A stretch of DNA of 64,000 nucleotides from Pseudomonas sp. MYb185 (GTDB taxonomy: Bacteria > Pseudomonadota > Gammaproteobacteria > Pseudomonadales > Pseudomonadaceae). Location: the NCBI RefSeq assembly GCF_002979975.1, contig NZ_PCQD01000008.1, positions 1 through 64,000 of the forward strand, in the 5' to 3' direction. This document shows, piece after piece, positions 1 to 11,074 of this stretch; within the stretch, counting starts at the first letter, position 1; the number at the start of each line of letters is the position of its first letter. A program made the translations under genes and the position numbers. The notes beneath the pieces were generated by a model, which was not told the origin of the DNA, searched no databases, and worked only from the letters and a program-made list of their open reading frames with translations.

Positions 1-40
1 CTCGCCCCTTGCGGGAGAGGGGCCGGGGGAGAGGGGGAGA
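1..40. repeat. CCCTCTCCC-type dispersed repeat (copy 1)
   Basis: GC-rich stretch in which a GCGGGAGAGGGG block is followed by a GGGGGAGAGGGGG block. The same sequence recurs inverted at 36847-36888 and in this orientation at 37053-37095. It lies just past the tadA stop codon. Only part may be present because the window begins here. The role (terminator-like or REP-type) is inferred from position. Confidence 0.6.
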
Positions 41-46
41 CACACC

Positions 47-499
47 CTACCGCCGAGCCCGAAAAAACTCCGTCAACAACGCCCCGCACTCCTCCGCCAA
101 TACCCCACCCTCCACCTGCACCCGGTGATTCAGCCACGGCTGGTCCAATACCTGCGCACGGCTGATCACAGCGCCGGAGCGGGGTTCGCTGGCGCCGAAT
201 ATCAGGCGGCTGATGCGGCTGTGCACCAGCAGGCCGGAGCACATGGTGCAGGGTTCCAGGGTGACGTAGAGGGTGGTGCCGGGCAGGCGGTAGTTGGCGT
301 CGCTGGCGGCGGCCTGGCGCAGGGCGACCATTTCCGCATGGGCGCTGGGGTCATGGCTGCTGATGGGCTGGTTGAAGCCGCGGCCGATGATCCTGCCGTC
401 ACGCACCAGAATGGCGCCCACCGGCACTTCACCCAGTTCGGCCCCCTTACGCGCTTCGGCGATGGCCTCACGCATGAAATCGATATCAGCTGGTTTCAT
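47..499 (-). CDS. tadA: tRNA-specific adenosine deaminase TadA
   Basis: Zinc-dependent deaminase that converts the wobble adenosine of tRNA-Arg(ACG) to inosine in the cytoplasm. The 150-residue product has the full cytidine-deaminase-fold signature: HAE at residues 54-56 (zinc ligand His54, proton-shuttling Glu56) and PCTMC at 83-87 (zinc ligands Cys84 and Cys87). Length is normal for TadA. It follows the cysNC terminator hairpin on the same strand, so it probably has its own promoter in 500-603. A guanine deaminase-like paralogue is possible in principle, but the VPVGAILV and NYRLPGTTLYVTLEP context fits TadA. Confidence 0.93.
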   Translation of the reverse strand: MKPADIDFMREAIAEARKGAELGEVPVGAILVRDGRIIGRGFNQPISSHDPSAHAEMVALRQAAASDANYRLPGTTLYVTLEPCTMCSGLLVHSRISRLIFGASEPRSGAVISRAQVLDQPWLNHRVQVEGGVLAEECGALLTEFFRARR

Positions 500-559
500 C
501 TGGAATCTTTTGCCGCCCGTCTATCACACCCCGTGGACGGCAAAGGATACACAATCGCG

Positions 560-589
560 CGGAAAAGGTGGCGGGCATTGCTGCCCGCC
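560..589 (-). terminator. Intrinsic terminator after cysNC
   Basis: An 8-bp perfect stem (GGCGGGCA/TGCCCGCC, 570-577 with 582-589, 4-nt loop) lies 14 nt past the cysNC stop. Read on the minus strand it is followed by CACCTTTTCC, a short U-run. It separates the cysteine operon from tadA. Confidence 0.6.
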
Positions 590-603
590 GGAGGGATACT
601 GCC

Positions 604-2508
604 TCAGATCAGCGAACGCTCGCGCAGCAGTTCGATGACCTTGTCGACGCTGGCCGCCAGATCCAGCTCGGCGGTATCGATGACCAGGTCGGCATCCTCT
701 GGTATTTCGTAGGGATAGGAGATGCCCGGAATGGTGCCCTCTTCCCCGGCGGCATACAGCCCGGACGGGTCGCGCGCCTGGCACACTTCCAGCGGTGTAC
801 TCAGATGCACCATCAGGCAGCGATCACCGAGGATATGCTTGGCGGTTGCGCGACTTTCCGCGGTGGGCGCGACGAAGGCACCCAGCGCGATCAGGCCAGC
901 CTGGTTCAGTTGGCGGGCAACGCGGGCGCCCTTGTGCAGGTTTTCCGCACGGCCAGCCGCATCCCGGCCCAGTCCCTTGCTCAGATCCTGGCGCATGGCT
1001 TTGCCATCCAGCACGAAGCAGGCCCGGCCACGGTCGAACAGGCGACGCTCCACGGCGTAGGCCAGGGTGCTCTTGCCAGCGCCGGACAGGCCGGTGAACA
1101 GCAGGGTGACCGGCTCCTGGCCGTAACGCACTGCGCGCTCGCTCGGGGTGACGTGGGCGAACCCGCCAAGGCTACCGCTGCTCTGCTGTGCCGACTGCGC
1201 CTTGGCCACGATCATGCCGGCACCAACGGTGCCATTGGTCATGCGATCGACGACGATAAAGGCACCGGTGGTACGGTTGGCGCGGTAGTCGTCAAAGGCA
1301 ATGGGCCGTTCCAGTGCCAGCTCGACCCGGGCGATTTCATTCAATGCCAGCTCGCTGGCCTCTTCATGGGCCAGGGTGTTCACATCCTGACGGAAGTGAA
1401 TACGGGTGAAGGACCCGGGACTGTAGCTGGTGGCCCGCTTGATATCGTACTTGCGGCCCGGCTGCATCGGCTGCTCGGACATCCACACCAGGCTGGCCTC
1501 GAACAGATCGCCGATCACCGGGCGGTTATCCACATGGGCGAGCATGTCGCCGCGGGAGATATCGATTTCATCCTCCAGCGTCAGGGTCACGGCCTGACCC
1601 GGTCCGGCGGCATCCAGCTCGCCATCGAAGGTGACGATGGACTTGACCCGGCTGGTCTTGCCCGAGGGCAACGCCACCAGCTCATCGCCCTTGCTCACCA
1701 CACCGGAGGCAATGGTGCCGGCAAAACCGCGGAAGTTGAGGTTCGGCCGGGTTACCAGCTGCACGGGGAAGCGCAGGTCGGTCAGATTGCGGTCCGCAGC
1801 CACTTCCACGGTTTCCAGGATCTCCATCAGCGACGGGCCGGTGTACCAGGGGCTGCGCTCGCTGCGGTTGACCACGTTATCGCCTTTCAATGCGGACATG
1901 GGCACGAAATGCACCGAGCTGTTGGCCAGCGTGTCCAGCCCCTCGGCGAACTCGCTGTAATCGGCGCAGATCTTGTTGAACACCTGTTCGTCGAAGTCCA
2001 GCAGATCCATCTTGTTGACCGCGACAACGATATGCTTGATACCCAGCAGGGAGGCGATGAAGCTGTGCCGGCGGGTCTGGGTCTGCACACCGTAACGGGC
2101 GTCGATCAGGATGATCGCCAGGTCGCAGGTGGAGGCGCCGGTGGCCATGTTGCGGGTGTACTGCTCATGGCCGGGGGTATCGGCGATGATGAACTTGCGC
2201 TTGGCGGTGGAGAAATAGCGGTAGGCGACATCGATGGTGATGCCCTGCTCGCGCTCGGCCTGCAGGCCATCGACCAGCAGCGCCAGATCCACTTCCTCAC
2301 CGGTGGTGCCGGACTTCTTGGAGTCGCGGGTGATGGCTTCCATGTGATCTTCGTAGATCATCTTGGAATCATGCAGCAGGCGGCCGATCAGCGTGCTCTT
2401 GCCGTCGTCGACGTTACCGCAGGTGAGGAAACGCAGCAGTTCCTTGCGCTCGTGCTGCCCCAGATAGGCCAGGATATCCTGGCTGATCAAATCAGATTGG
2501 TGACTCAT
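604..2508 (-). CDS. cysNC: Bifunctional sulfate adenylyltransferase large subunit / APS kinase CysNC
   Basis: CysN-CysC fusion of 634 residues. The N-terminal GTPase drives adenylation of sulfate by CysD; the C-terminal kinase phosphorylates APS to PAPS. The GTPase has a P-loop GNVDDGKST (31-39), DTPGHEQY and NKMD. It is followed by an EF-Tu-like beta-barrel region and, after a serine/alanine-rich linker near residue 450, an APS-kinase P-loop GLSGAGKST (473-481). The family's usual phosphoserine neighbourhood reads FVAPTAESR, with threonine at the position I expect to be serine. It lies 21 bp behind cysD on the same strand, as in other pseudomonads where the two form one complex and operon. 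Identification is secure. Confidence 0.96.
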   Translation of the reverse strand: MSHQSDLISQDILAYLGQHERKELLRFLTCGNVDDGKSTLIGRLLHDSKMIYEDHMEAITRDSKKSGTTGEEVDLALLVDGLQAEREQGITIDVAYRYFSTAKRKFIIADTPGHEQYTRNMATGASTCDLAIILIDARYGVQTQTRRHSFIASLLGIKHIVVAVNKMDLLDFDEQVFNKICADYSEFAEGLDTLANSSVHFVPMSALKGDNVVNRSERSPWYTGPSLMEILETVEVAADRNLTDLRFPVQLVTRPNLNFRGFAGTIASGVVSKGDELVALPSGKTSRVKSIVTFDGELDAAGPGQAVTLTLEDEIDISRGDMLAHVDNRPVIGDLFEASLVWMSEQPMQPGRKYDIKRATSYSPGSFTRIHFRQDVNTLAHEEASELALNEIARVELALERPIAFDDYRANRTTGAFIVVDRMTNGTVGAGMIVAKAQSAQQSSGSLGGFAHVTPSERAVRYGQEPVTLLFTGLSGAGKSTLAYAVERRLFDRGRACFVLDGKAMRQDLSKGLGRDAAGRAENLHKGARVARQLNQAGLIALGAFVAPTAESRATAKHILGDRCLMVHLSTPLEVCQARDPSGLYAAGEEGTIPGISYPYEIPEDADLVIDTAELDLAASVDKVIELLRERSLI

Positions 2509-2529
2509 GTAATTCTCCGGACTGAGCGC

Positions 2530-3435
2530 TTAGAAGTAGCCTTGACGTTTTTTCTCTTCCATCGACCCTGCCTGATCGTGGTCGATCACGCGGCCCTGGC
2601 GCTCGGAAGTACGGGTAAGCAGCATTTCCTGGATGATTTCCGGCAGCGTCGCGGCGGTGGACTCCACCGCACCGGTCAGCGGGTAGCAGCCCAGGGTACG
2701 GAAGCGCACCATTTTCATTTCCGGTGTTTCGCCCGGTTGCAGCGGCATGCGCTCGTCATCGACCATGATCAGCGAACCGTCGCGGTTGACCACTGGACGC
2801 TCGGCGGCGAAGTACAGCGGTACGATCGGGATGCCTTCCAGATAGATGTATTGCCAGATATCCAGCTCGGTCCAGTTGGACAGCGGGAATACGCGGATGC
2901 TTTCACCCTTGTGCACCTTGCCGTTGTAGATGTTCCACAGCTCGGGGCGCTGGTTCTTTGGGTCCCAGCGGTGATGCTTGTCGCGGAAGGAGTACACGCG
3001 CTCCTTGGCGCGGGACTTTTCCTCGTCGCGGCGCGCGCCACCGAAGGCGGCATCGAAGCCGTACTTGTCCAGTGCCTGCTTCAGGCCCTGGGTCTTCATC
3101 ACGTCGGTATGCACGGCGCTGCCATGGGTGAAGGGACCAATGCCCTGGGCCACGCCTTCCGGGTTCATGTGCACCAGCAGGTCCAGGTCCATCTCCTCGA
3201 CCATGCGCTCACGAAAGCTGTACATCTCGCGGAACTTCCAGCCGGTGTCCACATGCAGCACGGGGAACGGCAGGCGGCCGGGATAGAAGGCCTTGCGCGC
3301 CAGGTGCAGCATCACGGCGGAGTCCTTGCCGATGGAATAGAGCATCACCGGGTTCTGAAACTCGGCGGCGACCTCACGAATGATGTGGATGCTTTCAGCT
3401 TCCAGCTGTTTGAGATGGGTCAGTTTTTCCAGCAT
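2530..3435 (-). CDS. cysD: Sulfate adenylyltransferase subunit 2 CysD
   Basis: ATP-pyrophosphatase-type adenylyltransferase that makes APS from sulfate and ATP together with CysN. The PP-loop motif SIGKDSAVM is near residue 35 and the family C-terminus [10 protein letters not shown]...EKKRQGYF is intact. I place the start at the ATG at 3433-3435 ([15 protein letters not shown], 301 aa), because family members begin here and are about 305 aa. An in-frame ATG 17 codons upstream (3486) would add an unrelated leader. It is the first gene of the cysD-cysNC operon. About 118 bp without a gene separates it from the Nif3-like gene. Confidence 0.95.
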   Translation of the reverse strand: MLEKLTHLKQLEAESIHIIREVAAEFQNPVMLYSIGKDSAVMLHLARKAFYPGRLPFPVLHVDTGWKFREMYSFRERMVEEMDLDLLVHMNPEGVAQGIGPFTHGSAVHTDVMKTQGLKQALDKYGFDAAFGGARRDEEKSRAKERVYSFRDKHHRWDPKNQRPELWNIYNGKVHKGESIRVFPLSNWTELDIWQYIYLEGIPIVPLYFAAERPVVNRDGSLIMVDDERMPLQPGETPEMKMVRFRTLGCYPLTGAVESTAATLPEIIQEMLLTRTSERQGRVIDHDQAGSMEEKKRQGYF

Positions 3436-3553
3436 GGGGTACTCGCGGTGAACGAAGGGCTTCAAAAGAATCTCGCATTGTAACAAAGCGACGACCTTCT
3501 AATAAGCAGCCCCTCAATACCTTTAAGTTATAAGCATATTCACCGCGAGTCAG

Positions 3554-4312
3554 TCACACCGGATTGTCGATATCGATGAAGCGGTGTTCGACCCCGAAGT
3601 GCTCGACCAGATGCTCTCCCAATGCCTGCACCCCGTAGCGCTCGGTGGCATGGTGGCCGGCGGCATAGAAGTTGATGCCGCATTCGCGGGCGATATGGAT
3701 GGTCTGCTCCGACACCTCGCCGGTGATGAAGGCATCCACGCCCAGCGCCACCGCCTTGTCGATATAGCCCTGCGCCGCGCCGGTACACCAGGCAATGCGC
3801 TTGACCGGTCGGCTATGGCCACTGATGAACAGCGGCTCGCGCCCCAGCGCCAGGTTCAGTTGCTGGGCCAGTTCCTCGCCGCTGAGCGCTTCGGCCAGCT
3901 CACCCTGCAGCCCTACCGAACGCGGGTTGTTCGGTTCCAGACCGCCGGTGATATTCCAGCCGAGCAACTGCGCCAGTTGCACGTTATTGCCCAGCTTGGC
4001 ATGCACATCCAGTGGCAGATGATAGGCGACCAGGTTGATGCCGTGCTCGAGCAGGGCACGAATCCGCCGCTGCTTGAGCCCGGTTATCGGTGCCGCTTCA
4101 CCTTTCCAGAAATAGCCATGGTGCACCAGCAACAGGTCGGCGCCCTGCTCTGCCGCCGCGTCGATCAAGGCCTGACTGGCGGTCACCCCGGTAACGATGC
4201 GTTGTACCCCGGCGCGCCCTTCCACCTGCAGGCCGTTGGGGCAATAATCCTGAAAGGCGTTGCAATCGAGCAGGTTATTGCAATAGGCCACCAGCTCGGA
4301 ACATTCGGTCAT
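3554..4312 (-). CDS. Nif3-like dinuclear metal-centre protein (YbgI/DUF34 family)
   Basis: 252-residue member of the Nif3/YbgI family, often annotated as GTP cyclohydrolase 1 type 2 although the cellular role is not settled. Diagnostic motifs are CPNGLQVEG near residue 25, LLVHHGYFW near 61 (metal-binding His pair), AYHLPLDVH near 97, and the C-terminal GHHATERYG with the following Glu-Leu-Gly helix. Length matches E. coli YbgI (about 247 aa). It sits between cysD and the divergent algW, where pseudomonads carry the same gene. Family assignment is firm; function is not. Confidence 0.88.
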   Translation of the reverse strand: MTECSELVAYCNNLLDCNAFQDYCPNGLQVEGRAGVQRIVTGVTASQALIDAAAEQGADLLLVHHGYFWKGEAAPITGLKQRRIRALLEHGINLVAYHLPLDVHAKLGNNVQLAQLLGWNITGGLEPNNPRSVGLQGELAEALSGEELAQQLNLALGREPLFISGHSRPVKRIAWCTGAAQGYIDKAVALGVDAFITGEVSEQTIHIARECGINFYAAGHHATERYGVQALGEHLVEHFGVEHRFIDIDNPV

Positions 4313-4465
4313 GTTAGCTTACCCTCTGATATGAAAGCGGTTTTCGTGTATACAAGATGAAGATACCAGGCGCGTGCCGGAGGTACCTGCACAATCATAT
4401 TAATCTCTTTATAATGACAAACTCCCAGGCTCTTCCCTCTGGCCATTTTCGGTAAAGGTAACCCA

Positions 4466-5605
4466 GTGAAAGGTTTTCTGCGTAATTTGGGCTGGCCTGC
4501 GGTCTGCGGCCTGTTACTGGCCCTGGTGATCCTGCAGCAGTTTCCGGAATGGCTCGGACTGCCGGCCAGATCCAACTATCAAATGGCTCCGGCAATGGCG
4601 CTCCCCGCCTCGACCGGCGTGGTCTCCTATAGCGACGCGGTGAGCAAGGCCGCGCCCGCGGTAGCCAATATCTTCACCACCAAGCAGGTGAATACCTCGA
4701 ATGGCAACCAGCCATTCAACAACCCATCCGTGCGCGATTATGCCGATAGCATACCGGCGCCCTCCCGCCGCCAGTCCAGCCTCGGCTCGGCGGTGATCCT
4801 GCGCCCGGACGGCTACCTGCTGACCAACAACCATGTAGTCGCTGGCGCCGACGGTATCCTGGTGGCGCTGCAGGATGGCCGCGAGGCCATCGCCGAGCTG
4901 ATCGGTACGGACCCGGAAACCGACCTGGCGGTACTCAAGATCGACCTGCCCGACCTGCCGGCAGTGGTCATCAGCCCGGCTGAGCAGCAACGCACCGGCG
5001 ATGTGGTCATGGCCATCGGCAACCCGTTCGGTCTCGGCCAGACCATCACCATGGGCATCATCAGTGCCACCGGCCGCAACCAGCTGGGGCTCAATACCTA
5101 TGAAGACTTCATCCAGACCGATGCGGCGATCAACCAGGGCAACTCCGGTGGCGCCCTGATCGATGCCTATGGCCGGCTGATCGGTATCAATACCGCCATC
5201 TTCTCCCAGTCCGGCGGCTCCCAGGGCATCGGTTTCGCCATTCCGGCACCGCTGGCGATCAATGTCATGGAGGAGATCATCCAGCGCGGCCGGGTCATTC
5301 GCGGCTGGCTGGGTGTCGAGGTCCAGCCGCTGACCAACGACCTGGCCGAGTCCTTCGGCCTGATCCAGGCCCACGGCATCGTGGTTTCGGGACTCTACCG
5401 CAACGGGCCGGCATGGGTCGCCGGCCTGCGTCCCGGCGATGTGATCCTGAAGATCGACGGTCAAACGGCCAGCAATGGGCGTCACGCGATGAACCTGGTG
5501 GCGCGGGCGACGCCCGGTCAGAAAGTCGAGCTGGAAGTGCTGCGCAACGGCGAATCGTTGAACTTTACCGCCGAGGTTGGCGTACGGCCAACCTTCGGCT
5601 CCTGA
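4466..5605 (+). CDS. algW: Periplasmic serine endoprotease AlgW (DegS-like)
   Basis: 379-residue HtrA-family protease that starts the envelope-stress cascade by cutting the anti-sigma factor MucA in response to misfolded outer-membrane proteins. An N-terminal membrane anchor (residues 11-25) leaves the protease in the periplasm. The catalytic triad is visible: His123 in TNNHVV, Asp153 in ETDLAVLK, Ser227 in GNSGGAL. A single PDZ domain follows from about residue 285 (GWLGVEVQPL). One PDZ and a retained anchor fit DegS/AlgW rather than MucD, which has two. Translation starts at GTG 4466. It is convergent with hisC with only four bases between stop codons, so no separate terminator fits there. 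Confidence 0.93.
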   Translation: MKGFLRNLGWPAVCGLLLALVILQQFPEWLGLPARSNYQMAPAMALPASTGVVSYSDAVSKAAPAVANIFTTKQVNTSNGNQPFNNPSVRDYADSIPAPSRRQSSLGSAVILRPDGYLLTNNHVVAGADGILVALQDGREAIAELIGTDPETDLAVLKIDLPDLPAVVISPAEQQRTGDVVMAIGNPFGLGQTITMGIISATGRNQLGLNTYEDFIQTDAAINQGNSGGALIDAYGRLIGINTAIFSQSGGSQGIGFAIPAPLAINVMEEIIQRGRVIRGWLGVEVQPLTNDLAESFGLIQAHGIVVSGLYRNGPAWVAGLRPGDVILKIDGQTASNGRHAMNLVARATPGQKVELEVLRNGESLNFTAEVGVRPTFGS

Positions 5606-5609
5606 CAAG

Positions 5610-6671
5610 TCAGCCGTTCAGCAGGTCGCCGAGGGCATCGAGCAGCGCCTGATTCTGCTCCGGCGTACCCACGGTAATACGCAGGAACTGCTCGATACGC
5701 GGCAGACGGAAATGCCGCACGATCACCCTGCGCTCACGCAACCCCGCCGCCAACTGTGCCGCATCCCGCTGGGGATGGCGGGCCAGCACGAAGTTGGCGG
5801 CCGAGGGCAGCACCTCGAAGCCCAGTTGCGCCAGCGCGGTACTCAATTGCTCGCGACTGTCGATGACCGCCTGGCAGCACGTCTCGAAGTAGGCCTGATC
5901 CTCGAATGCCGCTACCGCGCCGACAATCGCCAGACGATCCAGCGGATAGGAGTTGAAACTGTTCTTGATCCGCTCCAGCGCTTCGATCAGATCCGCATGA
6001 CCGACCGCCAGGCCCACCCTCAACCCGGCCAGCGAGCGTGATTTGGACAGGGTCTGGGTCACCAGCAGGTTGGGATAGCGGTCCACCAGAGCAATGGCCG
6101 TCTCGCCGCCGAAATCCACATAGGCTTCGTCCACCACCACCACCGAATCCGGGTTGGCCTGCAGGATCTGTTCGATACCGGCCAGCGGCAGCAACATGCC
6201 GGTCGGCGCGTTGGGATTGGGGAAGATGATGCCACCATTGGCCTGCCGATAGTCTTCCGGCCGGATACTGAAATCCTCGGCCAGCGGCAACAACTGTGCC
6301 TCGATGCCGTATAGCCCGCAATACACCGGGTAGAAGCTGTAGCTGATGTCCGGCATCAGCACCGGTTTGCCGTGCTGGAACAGCGCATGGAAGATATGCG
6401 CCAGTACCTCGTCGGAGCCGTTGCCAACGAATACCTGGGCGCTGGTCACGCCGTAATAGCCGGCAATGGTGTCCTTCAGTGCATCGGCATTGGGCGCCGG
6501 ATACAGCCGCAGGCCGTCATCCAGCTGCGCGCGGATGGCGTCGAGCACCTTCGGCGACGGACCGTAGGGATTCTCGTTGGTGTTCAGCTTGATCAGGTTG
6601 TCGAGCTTGGGCTGCTCGCCCGGCACATAGGGCACCAGATCCTTTACAAAGGGACTCCAGAAACGACTCAC
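5610..6671 (-). CDS. hisC: Histidinol-phosphate aminotransferase HisC
   Basis: PLP-dependent fold-type I transaminase that makes L-histidinol phosphate in histidine synthesis. The 353-residue sequence has the N-terminal [12 protein letters not shown] signature, [25 protein letters not shown], and the Schiff-base lysine Lys210 in [14 protein letters not shown]. Length is normal. In pseudomonads hisC directly follows hisD; here 545 bp carrying a 39-bp tandem array lies between them. HisC may therefore be less tightly co-expressed with hisG-hisD, or read through the array. Confidence 0.95.
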   Translation of the reverse strand: MSRFWSPFVKDLVPYVPGEQPKLDNLIKLNTNENPYGPSPKVLDAIRAQLDDGLRLYPAPNADALKDTIAGYYGVTSAQVFVGNGSDEVLAHIFHALFQHGKPVLMPDISYSFYPVYCGLYGIEAQLLPLAEDFSIRPEDYRQANGGIIFPNPNAPTGMLLPLAGIEQILQANPDSVVVVDEAYVDFGGETAIALVDRYPNLLVTQTLSKSRSLAGLRVGLAVGHADLIEALERIKNSFNSYPLDRLAIVGAVAAFEDQAYFETCCQAVIDSREQLSTALAQLGFEVLPSAANFVLARHPQRDAAQLAAGLRERRVIVRHFRLPRIEQFLRITVGTPEQNQALLDALGDLLNG

Positions 6672-6745
6672 GGCAAGACTCCAGAACAGTAACGGCTCAC
6701 CGGTCGGGAGCCTGGGTCAACATTGATACTACCGGCAAACGCCAT

Positions 6746-6780
6746 GGATTGCCGCGCCACTACGTGGCTCGCAATGACGG
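6746..6780 (-). repeat. CATTGCGAG/GGCAATCC dispersed repeat at the array head
   Basis: The sequence runs from GGATTGCCGCGCC to GGCTCGCAATGACGG, so read on the minus strand it gives CGTCATTGCGAGCC...GGCAATCC. The GGCTCGCAATGAC half continues directly into the 39-bp array as its first unit. This suggests the array was amplified from one end of this repeat. Confidence 0.6.
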
Positions 6781-7076
6781 TGATATTTCGGCCTGGCTCA
6801 TGGTGGCTCGCAATGACAATGGTATTTCAGCCTGGCTCATGGTGGCTCGCAATGACAATGGTATTTCAGCCTGGCTCACGATGGCTCGCAATGACGGTGG
6901 TATTTCAGCCTGGCTCACGATGGCCCTCAATGACGGTGGTATTTCAGCCTGGCTCACGATGGCTCTCAATGACGGTGGTATTTCAGCCTGGCTCATGGTG
7001 GCTCGCAATGACAATGGTATTTCAGCCTGGCTCACGATGGCTCTCAATGACGGTGGTATTTCAGCCTGGCTCATGT
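6765..7076. repeat. 39-bp tandem array, eight units (minisatellite) between hisD and hisC
   Basis: Eight consecutive 39-bp units, each beginning TGGC(T/C)C(G/T)CAATGAC and ending TTTC(A/G)GCCTGGCTCA plus two or three variable bases, start at 6765, 6804, 6843, 6882, 6921, 6960, 6999 and 7038. Units 3 and 7 are identical and other variants are shuffled along the array, as expected from unequal crossover or slippage. Because 39 is a multiple of three, several frames on both strands stay open and encode 13-residue repeats. No ribosome-binding site or recognisable protein is attached, so I treat it as non-coding. Confidence 0.85.
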
Positions 7077-7115
7077 GACAACCTCACAACCCATAGCCAC
7101 CTTCGCCCACTCCCT

Positions 7116-7150
7116 CGTCATTGCGAGGAGTGAAACGACGCGGCAATCCA
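7116..7150 (+). repeat. CATTGCGAG/GGCAATCC dispersed repeat
   Basis: Reads CGTCATTGCGAGGAG...CGCGGCAATCCA. It forms an inverted pair with the copy at 7176-7210, 25 bp away. It lies in the non-coding stretch between the 39-bp array and the hisD stop. Confidence 0.65.
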
Positions 7151-7175
7151 CGGACTCGGTATCTCCGGCCATCAC

Positions 7176-7210
7176 TGGATTGCCACGCCTCTGCGAGGCT
7201 CGCAATGACG
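7176..7210 (-). repeat. CATTGCGAG/GGCAATCC dispersed repeat (inverted partner)
   Basis: Reads TGGATTGCCACGCC...GAGGCTCGCAATGACGA, the reverse of the copy at 7116-7150. The pair could form a long hairpin immediately past the hisD stop at 7217 (minus strand) and so affect read-through from hisD into hisC. Confidence 0.65.
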
Positions 7211-7216
7211 ACAATA

Positions 7217-8527
7217 TTATTGCTTGATGCGGTACTCCGCGCTGCGCGCGTGCGCCGTAAGGCTTTCACCCCGGGCCAGTACCGAGGCGGTTTTCGCCAG
7301 TTCGGAGGCACCCTCTGGCGAGCAGAAGATCACCGAGGAGCGCTTCTGGAAGTCATATACCCCCAATGGCGAGGAGAAGCGCGCGGTGCCCGAGGTGGGC
7401 AGCACGTGGTTCGGGCCGGCGCAGTAGTCGCCCAGCGCCTCGGGGGTGAAGCGGCCCATGAAGATGGCGCCGGCATGGCGGATCAACGGCAGCATGGCAT
7501 CCGGATCGGCTACCGACAGCTCCAGGTGCTCAGGGGCAATGCGGTTGGATACTTCGCAGGCCTGCTCCAGACTGTCGACCTTGATCAGCGCGCCGCGGCT
7601 TTCCAGGGAGATACGCACCATGTCGCTGCGCTCCAGGCTGCCCAGCAGCTTGTTCAGGCTGGCCTCGACCGCATCCAGGAATTGCGCATCCGGTGACAGC
7701 AGGATCGATTGCGCATCCTCGTCGTGTTCGGCCTGGGAGAACAGGTCCATGGCGATCCAGTCCGGGTCGGTCTGGCCGTCGCAGATCACCAGGATCTCCG
7801 AGGGACCGGCGATCATGTCGATACCGACCTGACCGAACACCGCGCGCTTGGCGGTAGCCACGTAGATGTTGCCGGGACCGACGATCTTGTCCACCGGAGG
7901 TACCGTCTCGGTGCCATAGGCCAGCGCCGCTACCGCCTGCGCGCCACCCACGGTGAATACCCGGTCCACACCGGCCAGGCAGGCGGCGGCCAGTACCAGC
8001 TCGTTGATCTCGCCGCGCGGGGTCGGTACCACCATGACCACTTCGGGCACACCGGCAACCTTGGCCGGGATGGCATTCATCAATACCGAGGACGGATAGG
8101 AGGCCTTGCCGCCCGGCACATACAGGCCAACGCGGTCCAGCGGTGTCACCTGCTGACCCAGCACGGTGCCATCGGCCTCGGTATAGCGCCAGGACGCCTG
8201 GCGCTGGTGTTCGTGATAGACCCGCACCCGCTCGGCAGCTACTTCCAGCGCCTGGCGCTGCTCGGGTGTGATGCGCTGCAGCGCCAGTTCCAGGCGGGCA
8301 CGATCCAGGGTCAGGTCGGCCATGCCGGCCACCTCCAGCCCGTCGAAACGGCCGGTGTATTCGACCAGCGCCGCATCGCCGCGCTCGCGCACGGCGGCGA
8401 TGATTTCCTCGACCCGCTCGTTGACCGCCTTGTCGGATACCCCTTCCCACGCCAGCAGGCCATCCAGATGATGGTTGAAATCAGCCTGATTGACATCCAG
8501 ACGGGCGATTTTCAACGGCGTGTTCAT
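7217..8527 (-). CDS. hisD: Histidinol dehydrogenase HisD
   Basis: Zinc- and NAD-dependent enzyme that carries out the last two oxidations from histidinol to histidine. The 436-residue protein has [39 protein letters not shown], the zinc-site segment FSQAEHDE, the catalytic Glu-His pair in RIAPEHLEL, and GPNHVLPT. Length matches the family (about 434-440). It is the second gene of a murA-hisG-hisD run on the minus strand, 32 bp after hisG. Confidence 0.96.
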   Translation of the reverse strand: MNTPLKIARLDVNQADFNHHLDGLLAWEGVSDKAVNERVEEIIAAVRERGDAALVEYTGRFDGLEVAGMADLTLDRARLELALQRITPEQRQALEVAAERVRVYHEHQRQASWRYTEADGTVLGQQVTPLDRVGLYVPGGKASYPSSVLMNAIPAKVAGVPEVVMVVPTPRGEINELVLAAACLAGVDRVFTVGGAQAVAALAYGTETVPPVDKIVGPGNIYVATAKRAVFGQVGIDMIAGPSEILVICDGQTDPDWIAMDLFSQAEHDEDAQSILLSPDAQFLDAVEASLNKLLGSLERSDMVRISLESRGALIKVDSLEQACEVSNRIAPEHLELSVADPDAMLPLIRHAGAIFMGRFTPEALGDYCAGPNHVLPTSGTARFSSPLGVYDFQKRSSVIFCSPEGASELAKTASVLARGESLTAHARSAEYRIKQ

Positions 8528-8559
8528 GGCGTATTCCTCAACGGTAGGGATAGTACATA

Positions 8560-9201
8560 TCAGCTGGCGCGGCGCTCGACGGCGTCGCTCAGCAATTGGA
8601 TCAGGGTTTGTATCCGAGCATGCTTCATCTTCATCGAGGCCTTGTTGACGATCAGCCGCGAACTGATGTCAGCGATCAGCTCCTGCGGCTCCAGGCCATT
8701 GGCCTTGAGCGTATTGCCGGTATCGACGACATCGATGATCTTGTCCGCCAGGCCAACCAGCGGCGCCAGCTCCATGGAGCCGTACAGCTTGATCACTTCA
8801 ACCTGGCGTCCCTGGGCAGCGTAGTAGCGGCGCGCGACATTCACGAACTTGGTCGCTACCCGCAGCCGGCCCTTGGGTTCGGGGGTGTTCACCGGGCCGG
8901 CGGTCATCAGCCGGCAGTTGGCGATCTTCAGGTCCAGCGGCTCGTACAGCCCCTGGCTGCCGTACTCCATGAGCACGTCCTTGCCGGCCACGCCCAGATC
9001 GGCAGCACCCTGCTCGACATAGGTCGGCACATCGGTGGCACGCACGATCAGCAGGCGCACATTCGGATCGGTAGTACTGAAGATCAGCTTGCGGCTCTTG
9101 TCCAGGTCCTCCACCGGCTCGATCCCCGCCAGCTTCAGCAGCGGCAGGGTATCGTCGAGGATGCGGCCCTTGGACAGGGCGATGGTCAGGCTATTGCTCA
9201 T
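8560..9201 (-). CDS. hisG: ATP phosphoribosyltransferase catalytic subunit HisG (short form)
   Basis: Catalyses the committed step of histidine synthesis, condensing ATP with PRPP. The start is the ATG at 9199-9201 ([17 protein letters not shown], 213 aa), behind a GAGAGAA ribosome site; a longer frame to 9270 only adds shadow sequence overlapping murA. Motifs include [21 protein letters not shown] and the PRPP-binding stretch [21 protein letters not shown] (two overlapping blocks). At about 210 residues it lacks the C-terminal regulatory domain. From family knowledge it should therefore need a HisZ subunit, which is not in this window. Confidence 0.95.
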   Translation of the reverse strand: MSNSLTIALSKGRILDDTLPLLKLAGIEPVEDLDKSRKLIFSTTDPNVRLLIVRATDVPTYVEQGAADLGVAGKDVLMEYGSQGLYEPLDLKIANCRLMTAGPVNTPEPKGRLRVATKFVNVARRYYAAQGRQVEVIKLYGSMELAPLVGLADKIIDVVDTGNTLKANGLEPQELIADISSRLIVNKASMKMKHARIQTLIQLLSDAVERRAS

Positions 9202-9212
9202 GTAGATTTCTC

Positions 9213-10729
<1,517 letters not shown>

Positions 10730-10743
<14 letters not shown>

Positions 10744-11074
10744 TGGGTATCTCCATGGTGCTGACAGTCGCAGCAGAAAGGGTTTCCAGCCATTCATCCA
10801 GCCCGCACACGGCCGCCATGCTCAGCAGGCCGGCCGGCAGAGCGCTGACCTGCAGTTGCACCTGGTGCTCGCGGGCAGTACGGGCGGCCGACAGCAGCAG
10901 TGACAAGCCGACGCTGTTGGAGTGGGTGACGCCCGACAGATCCAGCGTCATGGACTGACCGGCGCTGGCGGCGATGGCACGGGTGAGCTCCTCGCGCAGC
11001 GCTATGGCGCTGACGAAGTCCAGCTCACCTTCGAGCCGCAGCCGTTCGGCATCATGCAGCAGACGTGTGCTCAC
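10730..11074 (-). CDS. mlaB: STAS-domain protein MlaB
   Basis: Cytoplasmic subunit that binds MlaF in the MlaFEDB transporter for phospholipid traffic between the membranes. The 114-residue protein has the STAS pattern: LRLEGELDFVSAIALREEL, then LDLSGVTHSNSVGLSLLL with the Thr-His-Ser-Asn-Ser loop, then a C-terminal helix. The GTG start (11072-11074) overlaps the mlaC stop by 4 nt (GTGA). The long C-terminus past LDEWLETL, with no known motif, overlaps ibaG. Confidence 0.86.

Noticed and set aside
568-3483. Very long open frame on the plus strand opposite cysNC and cysD
   Set aside because: It is a shadow of the high-GC codon pattern of the real genes; it has no ribosome site and no family pattern.
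3436-3486. 17-residue N-terminal extension of CysD
   Set aside because: Family proteins start at [12 protein letters not shown]-type sequence; the extra residues have no homology pattern.
6765-7076. CRISPR array
   Set aside because: Units are contiguous with no unique spacers, and no cas genes are present.
6749-7078. Repetitive proteins of 13-residue units on both strands
   Set aside because: Products of a 39-bp repeat open in several frames; no start signal, and the array has the layout of a minisatellite.
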